A stretch of DNA of 64,000 nucleotides from Symbiodinium natans (Eukaryota > Sar > Dinophyceae > Suessiales > Symbiodiniaceae). The position numbers and the translations under genes are program-made. The stretch is from positions 1 to 64,000 of the forward strand of contig CAJNDS010000148.1 of NCBI GenBank assembly GCA_905221605.1, given 5' to 3'. Numbering within the stretch: the first letter of the stretch is position 1; each line of letters begins with the position of its first letter. This document shows positions 41,630-52,477 of the stretch, one piece after another. The notes under the pieces were generated by a model that was given only the letters and a program-made list of their open reading frames with translations, was not told where the DNA came from and did not search any database.

Positions 41630-44600
41630 TGTTTGCACCAAGTGCTGCCTGATCTTCCAGATCAGCTGTCGTCCGCAGCAGCACGGCCAGCAAGTAATCC
41701 ATATGCTGCAAGATGATGAAAATGAAGGAAGACGTTAGGACATCGTTCATTACCTCAGTGGCTCTGCACCCCAGCAATCTTCTCCAGTTTCTGAACTGTG
41801 CCGAATCTGAGCAGTCTCAGGCAATGACCAGGTCCCCCCCCCCTCCTACTCCCCTTCGCAGTTGTACCGTAGAGGTGAGGCTTGGCGACGCACAGGCTTC
41901 GATCTCCCGCTTCCAACCCCTCTCCCCCCCTATACCCCTAAGCCACATCGGTTTCTGCTGACCTCCTATTCACCCCCATTTCTTTACGCTTTGGCCAACA
42001 CCCATTGCTTCTTGTCAGGAGGTGCTTTTGCAACAGCAACCCCGGCCCCGGCCGAGGCGGGTCGCGTGGCGTTAACAGTATCTAACAGGAGAGCCTCGAC
42101 GGTACAAGCCTCCAATGTCTATAGACTGCTCTAAACCCTATAATTATAAACCCTAAACCCTGAACCCTAAACCCTCAACCCTTTTTGCAACTGGACTCCC
42201 TAAACCCTAAACCCTAAACCCTATACCCTAAACCCTAAACCCTAAACCCTAAACCCTAAACCCTAAACCCTCTTCCAGCAAGTGGCGTAAAGAATCACAT
42301 CGAAGGACGCGGAGCTTTCGCCGTGTCCGCAGGCTAGAAATCGAAGTGGGCAGCAGGCGATGTATGCACCCAAGCCAAACCAGGGATCACCTATGAACCT
42401 CAGGGTTTAGGGTTTAGGGTTTAGGGTTTAGAGTTTAGGGTTTAGGGTTTAGGGATTTGCTGCAGGAAGTGTAGGGGCCTTGATTAAAACAGAACCTTCT
42501 CGTCGAAGCCTTGGATCCTCTTTAAACGGCACCGTGTGTTGTATGGTATATATGGCATACACCAAACCCAAAATCCTTAAGCACAACCCTAAACCCTAAA
42601 CCCTAACTCCCGTCACTCCCTACGCCCTGTCATTCGTGCCCCCCCGCCACCCGTCATCCGCCTTCACTTCGTCCAAAACAGAGGGGCCCAAAATGACAGA
42701 GGTCCCCCAACTAAGCCCAACTACTATTTGCTTATAATTTCCCTAACAACAAACATAGACCAAGAATCCCTGCATTGCCCTTGGAAAAAGACTATCTCAA
42801 TTTCATCTTAACTTGTTGTTTTCTTAATTGTCCAGTACCTAGGGGAACTAAAGGTTAACCTTTCGGATTATAAGGGGGGTTAAAATATTACCCCCAAAAA
42901 GGTTAAAGGTTATCTACTCTACTACTAAGTTTTGGGGGAGGGGTTCCTCAGCAAATTGTAGCAACCTTCCAGGGAGCGCAAGACCAGGCTGCGGACATCC
43001 AGTCCAAGAGGCTGGGGTTTAGGGTTTAGGGTTTAGGGTTTAGGGTTTAGGGTTTAGGGTTTAGGGTTTAGGGTTTAGGGTTTAGGGTTTAGGGTTTAGG
43101 GTTTAGGGTTTAGGGTTTAGGGTTTGGGGTTAGGGTTTCGGGTTTTAGGAAGCTTAGGGTTTAGGTGTTAGCGGTCAGGGTGTCTTGAAAGCAACCCAGG
43201 CCTTTGAAGGCCAAAGCCCTGGGCTTAGGACTTGAAGGGAATTCCCAAACCCTAAACCCCAAACCCCGAATCCTCCAACGCCCCATCCAAGGCTCCCTTG
43301 CCCTTCTTGAAAATCCGAAGCCCACTGCGCTAAAGATTTCGAGAGCTTGGCTCATAATTTTGGGGTTTAGGGTTTAAGGTTTAGGAAGGCCTTTGAGTCT
43401 TGAATCTTGCGTCTTGGATACAAAGGCCAGTTCTCTCCTGAAATCTTGAGCTCAGTGGGCTTTGTGAATCTTAAGGCAAGGGAGAGGATTTTGAAGGTCT
43501 TGGCCGAAGGCCAGGCCCTTGAAATCTGAAGCTCTTCATTAAGGGCCCAAAACCACTAGTTTTTTGTAGGCCACCCACAGGCCCCTACAAGGGGGTTTCG
43601 CAATAAGGGTTTAGGGCGCAGGGTTTCGGGTTTAGGGCTACAACAAAGTCGCAGGCTTTGAGCTCTTAAGGTTTGGATTTAAATAGCCTCGCCTCCTTGG
43701 TTGGTTCGAGGCAATAGGCTCAGACGGCGGCTTCCAGCCAAAAGAGGGTTTAGGGTTTAGGGTTTCGGGTTTCGGGTTTAGGGTTTCGGGTTTAGGGTGG
43801 GTTTAGGGTTTCCCAAACAGTGGGTTTAGGGTTCAGGGTTCAGGGTGTAGGGTGTAGGGTTTAGGCTTACGTGCGCCTTGAAAAACAGGGTTTCTGCACA
43901 GCGCTCCAAGTCTCCAAGTGCTCCTCCGATCGTCTCACAAAGCACGCACCAACCCACACCCAACCCACACCCGTCACAACCAGACAGGTATGGAAGCCCC
44001 AGCATCTGCCGGAAAGGGTACACCATCCCGTTACTTTGGTTTGGAGCTTCAGATTTGAAGCTTTGGTTTTGACACTTGTCTTCATAGAGGGAACCAACCC
44101 CCCCCCCCCCCCCACCCCCCAAACAGGGCAAAGTTGTCTTTATAGAGGGGGCCCAGGCTAAACAGGGTCCAGCAATAAGGGCATGCATAGACTACGACTT
44201 GCCTAACAGCCCCAAAGTTGTTCTATATTCTACTGCCAGAAACAAGGAATAATGTGTCTTTTTTTGCGGGTTCTTAAGCACATAGCAGTAGAGCACCCGG
44301 TAGACCTAGGCGACAAGATTGATGGGGCGACAGCATGTCATAAGCAGGCTGCGGCTGAGGCACAATGTGGTTGCGGCATAGGCCACCCCATTCACGTGCC
44401 CCAGTTGCTTGGGCAGGTCCTTACTTCTCCAAGAACCAAGGGAATACAAGCTCTAGGGTGTAGGGTTTAGGGTGTAGGGTTTTAAACTTTGTCATTCCTT
44501 CTAAATAAGGAAGCCCAAAAAAGTTTAAAGTTGAACTATTGGCTAAGTAAGCGTCAACTTGGGACATCATAGAAGCCATGGAAAAGGTCGTCGACATAAG

Positions 44601-45834
44601 CCTTTTCAGGATCTGGAGTCATCAGAGGGTTGTCCATTCGGGCCTTTGTGCCCTGAAACCCTAAACCCTAAACCCTAAACCCTAAACCCTACAAACCCTA
44701 CAAACCCTAAACCCTTTAAACGGCGAATCGAATCCATCGGCATGACGCTTCTTTTTGGCGTCGCCTTGTTTTTCAGAGGGGCATGGTGAGATCCTTCGAA
44801 GTCTTGCTGGGATCTTTTCAGGGACTACAGGATCTTGGGAACCCTAAACCCTAAACCCTAAACCCTAAACCCTAAACCCTAAACCCTAAACCCTAAACCC
44901 CTACTGTCCTTGTATGTCCTTCATGCTCCCACAGAACACTCTTTTCGATCTTCATGTTCGACCATCTCTAGCAGGCGAGCCATCTTGCTCCGGAAAATCA
45001 GATAGGGGTTCCCCCCACGATTATAATCCCTACTAGGGACTGTTAGTGTAAGCTGTAACATCCCAACCCTAAGCCAAACAAATTTCTCATGTTTTCAAAC
45101 CCTGAACCCTATAGAAACCCTAAACCCTAAACCCTAAGCCAACATGGGCCTTCGCTGCCACAAGGATGTGTTCGCGGAAGGGTGGCACGACCATCGCAAA
45201 CCCACCAAAGCAATAACAAGGCTCCACCTGATGGGTTTGGGGTTTAGGGTTTAGGGTTCAGGGCTCAGGGAAACCCTAAACCCTAAACCCTAAAACCTTG
45301 TTAAAGGTTTGTGTATTCGGGGTTGGCATCAAGGTTTTGCTTTAATTAAGGGTTTGGGATTTTGGGTTGTATGACTGACCTTCCAGGATCACCTGCTGTT
45401 GGGTCCGTGATTGTGGGCAGTTCGCTACAGTGTATGTTCTTGGTTTAGGGTTTAGGGTATTTAGGGCGTCTCCAGGAGGGGTACGAGGGAATGCCGGAAT
45501 GCAATTGGGCGAACACCGGTCCCCAACTTTCCCCAAGCCCCGGCATGTGCAGGTCTTGCCATGCAGGCTTCGTCCAGGCCGCAGGAAAGCTCAGGCGCAG
45601 CAGGGTCCAAACCACCAAGTAGATTTCGCCGGTTTTGGTGAAAATCGGCACCCAGTCCGGCATGTGATTCTGGCGGTACTCTTGCAGCCGTGACTTCACG
45701 GCATCATCGTCTGGAGGGGACAAGCAGCTTGTGAAGAACCGCTGCCAGGCGTCCAGCACGTTGGGTAGGCGAAGAGACCACGCCAAAGAGGCGTAGCCAC
45801 ACAAGAGCGTGACCAAAAAGGTCAAGTTCTCCAT
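41630..45834 (-). CDS. Multi-membrane-span exons of the PAS-like gene, paralogue B
   Basis: The order is the same as in paralogue A: MENLTFLVTLLCGYASLAWS (45834-45539), IRWSLVIALVGLRWSCHPSA (about 45240-45153), MSTTFSMASMMSQ (about 44612-44556) joined across an intron to DLPKQLGHVNGVAYAATTL (44419 down), LRFIGDPWFGLGAYIACCPL (about 42406-42280) and YLLAVLLRTTADLEDQAALG (about 41700-41635). The third exon, unbroken in A, is split here by the 44420-44555 insert. The first-to-last exon span is about 4.2 kb against 1.8 kb in A, owing to telomeric arrays and TIR elements in the introns. Confidence 0.55.
42122..42270. repeat. Interstitial telomere-like arrays (CCCTAAA)
   Basis: Two blocks broken by CCTTTTTGCAACTGGACTCCC. 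On the coding strand the array lies just downstream of the LRFIGDPWFG exon of paralogue B; paralogue A has no array at this place. Confidence 0.88.
42721..42961. mobile_element. Long type I TIR element
   Basis: Ends CTACTATTTGCTTATAA and GGGGTTCCTCAGCAAATTGTAG. At 241 bp it is the longest type I copy; the interior holds CATTGCCCTTGGAAAAAGACTA, shared with the copy at 33730, and a second inverted pair (GGTTAACCTTTCGG region). It lies in an intron of paralogue B. Confidence 0.65.
43014..43168. repeat. Long interstitial telomere-like array (TTTAGGG)
   Basis: About 17 perfect TTTAGGG units, then GGTTAGGG, TTTCGGG and looser units, in the expanded intron of paralogue B. Confidence 0.95.
43735..43865. 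repeat. Degenerate telomere-like arrays
   Basis: Mixed TTTAGGG, TTTCGGG, TTCAGGG and TGTAGGG units in two blocks around a short non-repeat segment. Confidence 0.8.
44192..44291. mobile_element. Short TIR element, type I
   Basis: Ends CTACGACTTGCCTAACAGCCCC and GCGGGTTCTTAAGCACATAGCAGTAG; the right end has gained a few bases. It lies just downstream of the DLPKQLGHV exon of paralogue B and is absent from A. Confidence 0.6.
44420..44551 (-). mobile_element. Insert splitting an exon of paralogue B (GA-AG intron)
   Basis: Paralogue A reads MSQGDVPKQL without a break; paralogue B reads MSQV, then the insert, then DLPKQL. The insert has short inverted ends CTTACTT and AAGTAAG and flanking GGTC/CGTC. 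On the coding strand the intron is GACGCTTAC...AGTAAG, followed by an exon starting GACCTG. It carries TTTAGGG-like heptamers inside. This is an intron gained after the duplication, or one lost cleanly from A. Confidence 0.72.
44657..44899. repeat. Two interstitial telomere-like arrays (CCCTAAA)
   Basis: 44657-44716 and 44841-44899, separated by about 125 bp of unique sequence, in the intron before the MSTTFSMAS exon of paralogue B. Confidence 0.9.
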
Positions 45835-46090
45835 GGCTGTAAGTTGAAAAATCCTATAACAAAATTCAAAAGCACGATGAACAGCGACACTTCCTGAGAT
45901 CTTGACAAGCTCGTAAGCTTGCAAGTTCAAAAGTGCCTAAACCCCAAACCCCAAACCCTAAAGCCTAAACCCTAAGCAGACTCAACAGCCGGCACTTAAG
46001 TGGCCTTCAAAATGGGCGCGACTGGCAGGAGGACGCCAAAGGTACGGCTCGGACCCATGCCATGAGGAAGCTCCAATCTTCGAGGCTTTC

Positions 46091-46617
46091 GGGGTTTGGG
46101 GGTTTAGGGGTTTAGGGGTTTAGGGGTTTTGGGGTTGGGGGTTTAGGGGTTTAGGGGTTTAGGGGTTTGGGGGTTTAGGGGTTTAGGGGGGTTTAGGGGT
46201 TTGGGGTTTAGGGGTTGGGGTTTTAGGGGGTTTGGGGGTTTAGGGGTTTGGGGTTTGGGGGTTTAGGGGTTTAGGGGTTTAGGGGTTTTAGGGGTTTGGG
46301 GGTTTGGGGGTTTGGGGGTTGGGGGTTTAGGGGTTGGGGGTTTGGGGTTGGGGGTTTAGGGGTTTAGGGGTTTGGGGGTTTAGGGGTTTAGGGGTTTGGG
46401 GTTAGGGGTTTAGGGGTTTAGGGGGTTTAGGGGTTTAGGGGGTTTAGGGGGTTTAGGGGTTTAGGGGTTTAGGGGTTTAGGGGTTTAGGGGTTTGGGGGT
46501 TTAGGGGTTTAGGGGTTTAGGGGTCTAGGGGTCTAGGGGTTTAGGGGTTTGGGGGTTTCGGGGTTTAGGGGTTTAGGGGTTTGGAATTAGGGTTTAGGTG
46601 TTTAGGGGTTTTGGGGT
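46091..46617. repeat. 527-bp array of the octamer TTTAGGGG
   Basis: Unlike every other array here the unit is mainly GGGGTTTA (8 bp), with GGGGTTTG, GGGGTTG and GGGGGTTTA variants, and more than 60 units. It is the longest telomere-like block in the window and has no interspersed unique sequence. Confidence 0.92.
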
Positions 46618-46619
46618 TC

Positions 46620-47400
46620 AGGCGCACGTCTGGGTGTTGTGTGAAGGTGCTGGAACTGGCACGGAACGCCCCCACAAGCCTGCTCGAAGTGATCACTAGG
46701 TATGCCTGAATCAACGATTCGATGCTGGGCATCTCCTAGTCACTTCAAAGAAGCTCCAGCAGCTCCAACTGCACGAATTTCGAAAACAAAGCTGTTTTGC
46801 TGCCTTCTATGGTGGGCAACCCAGGTATTCGTTACAGGTACCCAAGTCCACCGATGCCACCGACCTTCCCACATAACACCAACCTCGTGAGGGCCCACGA
46901 CCACGACACATAAAGCAGCTGATTTCTGGACCTGCGGTGCTTCAACAGCCGCCAAGGGCCCGTCCTAAATCTGCAGGGCCATCATGGGCCATCCCTCATC
47001 TTGACAACGTCATCTGCGCACAGCAAAATTTGCAGAGGCGACGTGCCTGGGGATCCAGGACGCGCAAAAACGTGCTTGATTTCGAGTGTACGAGTATGTA
47101 GGAGCCTACTAAGGACCGCCCCTCTGCCAGAAAACATTCCCGAGGTCCAGTTGGTCAGATGTGACAGATGCAACTCAGTTTAGGCTTTGGGGTTTAGGGT
47201 CAAGTGCCCAGCGCGTGCGCGTAAAGCCGCTCCCTCTTAAATTCGCGCCTGGGATTCGTCAAGGTTTGGGCCGATTCTCATGTGCTTTTCGCGCGTGGTA
47301 GGGCGATACTTGTCTCGATCACCTGAGTGTGTGCCTTTGGGGACGCGCTGTAAAAAGCTTCATCCTTCTGCCAAGGCAAATCAACACACCAGAGCTTCGT
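46620..47400. other. No recognisable gene
   Basis: Open frames on the minus strand (46955-46740 and 47173-46982) look mildly protein-like but no domain is secure. Confidence 0.4.
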
Positions 47401-47410
47401 ACGGGACGTC

Positions 47411-47521
47411 CTTGAAGGCTCATGGGCAGTTATATGTAGGGTTACAAGTGCCCAAAATAAGGTTCTATAGTATGGTTGCCCTACTTCTAACCCGACTTTC
47501 GACGACCCATGACCCTTCAAG
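47411..47521. mobile_element. Short TIR element, type II
   Basis: Inverted ends CTTGAAGGCTCATGGGCAG and CCCATGACCCTTCAAG, 111 bp in all. The interior resembles the copy at 38859 (GTAGGGTTACAAGT). Confidence 0.7.
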
Positions 47522-48429
47522 TCCTGTTAGAGATGAGGCCCCGCTTGCCCACATCGACGCGTTCATGGATCCCGTGGACTCGCGGCATGGTGCCGAGGGG
47601 TTTAGAGGTTTAGGGTTTTAGGGTTTAGGGTTGCGAGGCGAACATGCGACGCAGGAATCAAACCCACTAGATGCTAGGGTTCCTTCTCGTGTTCCCTATA
47701 CTACGATAGAGTCCCTATTAAGGTAAACGGATCCATCAACCCTTCGAGGGTTCTTGTAGCCCCCCGGGGAAGCCCATATTGGAAAGCCAACCTTTTCAGG
47801 CCCTCCAACCTAATCCCCACACAAACCCCAAAAAACCCAAAAACCCCAAAAACCCCCAAAACCCCAAAAAACCCAGAAACCCCTAACCCTAAACCGACCA
47901 CGGGGCGGAGGGGGCTTCGAGGGCTGGAAAACCTCTCCGGACCTCCCCGGGACCTCCGTGGGGCCTCTTCAAAGGACTCCCGAAGCGCCTTTGAAACACC
48001 TCTTTGACATAAAACCTGGGACCTTGACGAACCCTGGGCCCTTAGAAACTCCAAAATCTGGAAAAACATGGTGCCACTTTCTCCCGAATCTGGGGTACCC
48101 CTCACTGAAGACCCTCAGCCCCTCACGAAAGAAGTTGTCTGGAATCAGGCATGTAGAGTCAAGTACAAAATCTGGTATACAGCTCACATGAAAAGGGATT
48201 CTGGTGTGGGGCGATACCCAAACGATGTACAGGGGCCTGGCGAATCGACGGCCCAGGCCAATCGTAAACCCTAAGCCCGAAAGCCTAAACCCTTTTTGTG
48301 CCAGGGCTCTCTGAAGTGTGCACATGTCGTCCCCAAACCCCAATCCCTAAACATCCCGAAGCCCGAAGCCCTGGGGGGGGGGGCGGGGGGGACGTGGCCC
48401 CAATTTTAACTTTCACGTGCTCAGCAGCT

Positions 48430-48840
48430 CATCAGCTCTGGTTTAACATCTTCAGGGGGGGCTTGTCTGGCTGTCGAAGGGTTGCTTGGCAAGTCCTCCT
48501 CACATGCTCTAAGTCCGGAAGAACCGCCGTACAAAGGAAAAGGTGATCAGACATGGGCAACATGTGATGCCAAATTCCGGCCTATATGCCTCTTGGCTCA
48601 CTTTCTGGAACAGCACGCCACGTTTCTGAAAGGGGCAACGACTTCTTCCTCAGATGTGGCGCCAAGGTGGGACAGTAGACTTCCTTTACCACCCTAAACC
48701 CTAAACCCTAAACCCTAAACCCTAAACCCTAAACCCTAAACCCTAAACCCTAAAGCCAACTGCAGCCACAGGTTCTTCACGAAGCATCTGGAATTTCAAA
48801 GATCTGGGGCCCATCATGGCTCCTTTCCCCACAATGGGTT
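48430..48840 (-). CDS. Possible exons of an unrecognised protein
   Basis: Two minus-strand stretches on either side of a telomere-like array: about 48838-48762 with GAMMGPRSLKFQMLREEPVA, and 48690-48500 with either SLLSHLGATSEEEVVAPF or QEAYRPEFGITCCPCLIT in different frames. Not recognised. Confidence 0.25.
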
Positions 48841-48895
48841 TAGGGTTTAGGGTTTAGGGTTTAGGGTTTAGGGTTTAGGGTTTAGGGTCTAGGTC
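48693..48895. repeat. Opposed interstitial telomere-like arrays
   Basis: CCCTAAA at 48693-48756 and TTTAGGG at 48837-48895, pointing toward each other across an 80-bp segment; the pair can form an inverted repeat. Confidence 0.9.
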
Positions 48896-49356
48896 TCCAT
48901 GCGCTCCCAACACAGTGAGTACAGGGCTTCCGGTTTTAACCCGCAAGCCTACTTACTAAGCCCTTGCAGGTTTCACAAAGGCTGCCAGAAACCAACAAAC
49001 TTCGCAACAGAGGGTTTCCGCGCTCGAGGGCTGTAGGGCTTCCTTAGGCCTTCGAGGGAGGCCCTGAATCCCTTAAACCCTCAAACCCCTAAACCCTTAA
49101 TCCCCTAAACGAAAGAAACCCTAACACCCCTAACGCGGCTCCTGCTCAGGAGCAGACGGGAGTCCGTCTCCCCGAACGAGAACCAGTCATTTGCTCGGGC
49201 ACCCGGCGTGCAAAACTTGGGCTCGAAGCCTGAATCTCGTTCACGGTTGGGAGAATAAAAAAGAGAAACGTGAATTTATAGTCCTTGTTGAGATAATAAA
49301 AAAGAAAAGTGACTTTATAGTCCTTTAGTGAGTCACCCTTAGAGATGTAAGATGTT

Positions 49357-49468
49357 CCCCACAGAGCCCCCAAGACCCCTTAATTAAGGAATATACCTTA
49401 AGTCATATTAAGGATTCCTTTATTAATTACGGCATGTTCCTTAATTAAGGGGCATTGGGCTCTTTGGG
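49357..49468. mobile_element. Short TIR element, type IV
   Basis: Ends CCCCACAGAGCCCCCAAGACCCC and GGGGCATTGGGCTCTTTGGG; the inside has inverted CCTTAATTAAGG blocks. Confidence 0.65.
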
Positions 49469-49638
49469 TACCCCACTATGATTCAGGAATCACGGCGGGG
49501 TTACACATTCATGGGGCCTCCCGGTCCGGTGCGCGGTGACCTACTTGGAGGTTCATGGGTACTTAACACCCCAATTTTCACTGCCCTTGGTTTAGGGTTT
49601 AGGTTTTAGGGGGCCCCCTAAGTCCTCTAAGTAGGCTT

Positions 49639-50424
49639 TCAAACGTCCAGGTAGGGATCAACACTCAAAGCATTTCGAGCCCATGAGCTGCTACCAGTCC
49701 AGCCGTACACGGTGTTCGACTCGTCAGGGGTTGTAGCCATGGCCAGGTATTGGACACCGCTTGCGACGAAGGCATGGCAACCGTGCGCGTAGGTGAGCGG
49801 AAGGGTCTGGAGGACCACAAAGTCCGAGCCACTTTTTGTATAGATCCTTGCGCTGGGGAAACACTGTGATTGTCTGTCCGGCTGGCGGAAAAAAGGCGCG
49901 AGATGGCGCGAGAGAAAAAAACTAAAACAGTAAAACAAGCTTCCGGTTATCGTTCAGCGTTTTCCCGGTTTGGGATATGTTTCAGGGGTGTAAATGGCTC
50001 ATTGCCTAAGGTTGATCCGCTGCATATCGCACATCCTCGTATTCTCCGTATGCTCTGCCACTGCCAGGTAAAACACGCCGCTGCTGTGGAAGGCTGCCAA
50101 GTCTACGGCGAACAAGGCATCCAACTCTTGCCAAAGTCCAAAGGATGTGCCGCTCCATCTGTGAATTTGTATGCCCCCGCCTTCGTGGCAAGCAATCCCC
50201 AAGCACTTCTCGCCATCTACCTCGAAGTAGGCCACTGCTCTGGGGTCGTAGTTGGTTCTAAAGACCTGAAAGTCATCGAAGGCGGTGCCGTTCCATGTGT
50301 AAACATTCACAGCGTGCGCGGTCTTGGTCACTGCAATGTAGGTCACCTGTTGAGGTCTTAACAAAACGAAAAGCGACGACCGGATCTTCCATATTAAAAT
50401 AAATAAATAAATATACATAAATAA

Positions 50425-50466
<42 letters not shown>

Positions 50467-52198
50467 AGTTTAAGCGAACACCCCAAAACAACGCAGAAAA
50501 TTGGATTGCTGGAGGTGGCTAGCCACACCGTCAATCACGAAGTCCTCCAAGGCGGATGCGCCGCGGCCGGTCGCCAGGTACTGAAACTCCACAAATTCGA
50601 CACCATTCCACCTTGGTAGCCCAGCAACCATATTACAATAAGGGCACCCTTTTTTGGCTGTTTACTTTATAAGGGAACCCAGAGCAAAAACAAAAAAAAC
50701 ACAAAAACAGGGTCAAGGGTACCACTGGGCTACCAAGCCACCGGTAAATTGGAGATGTATCGTCCTGGACGCGTATGAACACGAGATAAGGTGTTGAACC
50801 GATTTCGAAGTATCGCACAGCGAACGCATAGCCAATGTTGAGGCGCTGGGTCTCGCTGAAGCTCGTTCCTTGGTTGCGGGAAAACCTTGAAGTTTTAGGG
50901 TTTAGGGTTCTTGGAGTGAATGTTGGTTGGGTGGGTGTCCGATTTTCCTTAAGAGCTCTGCTCCCTAGGAACCCTACAATGGTGGACCTGCTTTGATAGG
51001 GGCCCCCCTTCTACAAAGTCAAACCGGGCAATTCAGGACACCCTGACTTGCTAGGGGTGCAGAGTGGGGTCCGCAATTCAGTCAAATCGCCCGGGGTGTT
51101 GCAAGAAAATTCGTGGGGTGCGCCTTTAAGATCAATGGCCGGGCATCGCTGTCACTTTCTGAACTTATATAAACTCCTCCCTATTAAAACCATAAAAAAA
51201 GTCGTGGACCGTATAAACACGGCGAAAACCAGCTCTGGCAGAGTGGGGGGGGGGCACACACTAAAGAGAACCAAAAGCAATGGTAACTAGCCGTAACCCA
51301 CCAAAAAGTAGGCTTTGTGTTCTTAAGGAAAGGTTCGGGTTTAGTGCTTAGGGTTCAGCAGCTCCGGGTCGAGCAATCTCTAGTAGAGCCGCTGTTCGAC
51401 TCTAGAAAAAACCCACCCACCCAGAGAATCCCAAAACATTAAGACATATAGAGTTAATTCAAGCCCTGTCCCCCAACCTCACGCTGTCATGGAGCGGTCC
51501 ACCCTACCCTCGAACCACTCAATCGGGGCACCAGTTCCAAAGCAAGCCATCGCCTGTTTTCGCCAGCTCGAGCCAATCCCCGCTAGACATTGACCAAAAA
51601 CCTAACTTTGTTAACCTCATGTTTTGTTTTCCCCCACCCCACCCGAGCCACTCCAGTTCAGAAAGAATAAGGGACAAAGCCCGCATCTGCCCCAGAGTAA
51701 AGGTTTCGAGCCCAGAATGGGGGTCCAGGCCAGAAAAGGCCCTTTCCGCCTGTACAGGGCTGGGTAGTGGGGGGCGTAGGGGGGTGGGAGGGCCAATGGC
51801 CGCTTGGTGTTCCCCGTGGCCACTGGCGAAAAGTTGCTAAAACCCATGGCCATTGGCAATAAAGCGGTGGCCATTGGCAAAGTTGTCAATGGCCACGGCT
51901 TTTTTGCAAATCCCTAAGGTTGGGGGGGTGGGGGGGGGGGGGGGGGGTATTTTTGCGAATTGGTGCGAAAAACCCATTTTGGCGACCAGCCTCAATGACA
52001 TTGGTGGCCATTGGCAAAAACAACTTGGCAACTTTAGTTTGCCAATGGCCATGGTTTTTTTTTTGCCAATGGCCACGGTTTTTTTGCAAATGGCAACATT
52101 CCCCAGCAACGTTTAACTAACTCAATAAATAAGTAAAATAAGAAAATAAGAAAATAAATAAATAAGCACAAAAATAAATGAATGAATGAATAAACAAA

Positions 52199-52233
<35 letters not shown>

Positions 52234-52477
52234 ACAATATATCTTTTAAAAAAAACTATACAAGGAGAGATACATAGATATATATCGATTATATACCTAT
52301 TATTTCTGAAAGAGAGGGTTTAGGGTTTAGGGTGTTGGCCCAGGCTCCATCCCACTTTTGAATCAGGGAAAACGGGCCGGGACAGGAAGCCGCAGCCAGG
52401 TACTGCGTGCCGTTGATCACGAAAGGCTCCCGATCACAAGTGACCTGAGCCAAACTTTGGACCAAACAAAAACGCAT
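49639..52477 (-). CDS. EAR/EPTP-repeat beta-propeller protein (3' part)
   Basis: Five minus-strand exons read as EAR (epitempin/EPTP) repeats of about 45 residues, which fold as propeller blades in extracellular proteins such as LGI1. The repeats show FVINGTQYLAAAS, FEIGSTPYLVFIRV, YIAVTKTAHAVNVYTWNGTA, FEVDGEKCLGIACHEGGGIQ, FYLAVAEHTENTRIYTKSGS and FVASGVQYLAMATTPDESN. Introns are all resolved with frame kept: 50869-52347 (GA-AG, joins IQKWDG to TSFSETQ), 50612-50741 (GT-AG, joins SPIYR to WNGVEF), 50347-50523 (GC-AG, joins FVIDGV to VTYIAV) and 49847-50035 (GA-AG, joins HTENT to RIYTKSG). The last exon ends VDPYLDV then TGA at 49639, probably the true stop. The 5' end lies beyond 52477. Binding partner unknown. 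Confidence 0.78.
50403..50465. repeat. AAAT and TA microsatellites in an EAR-gene intron
   Basis: Short AAAT run followed by A10 and a TA run of about 15 units, inside the GC-AG intron 50347-50523. Confidence 0.9.
50612..50737 (-). mobile_element. Type III TIR element forming a GT-AG intron
   Basis: The ends CTTGGTAGCCCAGCAACC and GGTACCACTGGGCTACCAAG are inverted, and CCAC is duplicated at 50608-50611 and 50738-50741. On the coding strand GTGG is the target: the intron starts at the first GTGG and ends CTACCAAG, and the exon resumes at the second GTGG. The frame reads SPIYRWNGVEFVEF, a normal EAR blade. Same family as 34830-34979. Confidence 0.85.
51790..52105. repeat. Cluster of inverted GCCAATGGCC motifs
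   Basis: The GGCCATTGGC / GCCAATGGCC motif occurs about eight times in both orientations, with a G tract in the middle. The ends (GTGTTCCCCGTGGCCACTGGC left; GCCACGG...GGCAACATTCCCC right) are roughly inverted, so the block can fold into a long hairpin. It lies in the 1479-bp intron of the EAR gene. Confidence 0.8.
52130..52237. repeat. AAAT tetranucleotide array
   Basis: Degenerate then perfect AAATAAAT repeats, in the same intron of the EAR gene. Confidence 0.9.

Noticed and set aside
46982-47173. ADDVV motif resembling a reverse transcriptase catalytic site
   Set aside because: The surrounding residues do not follow the reverse transcriptase pattern on either side; four matching residues are not enough.
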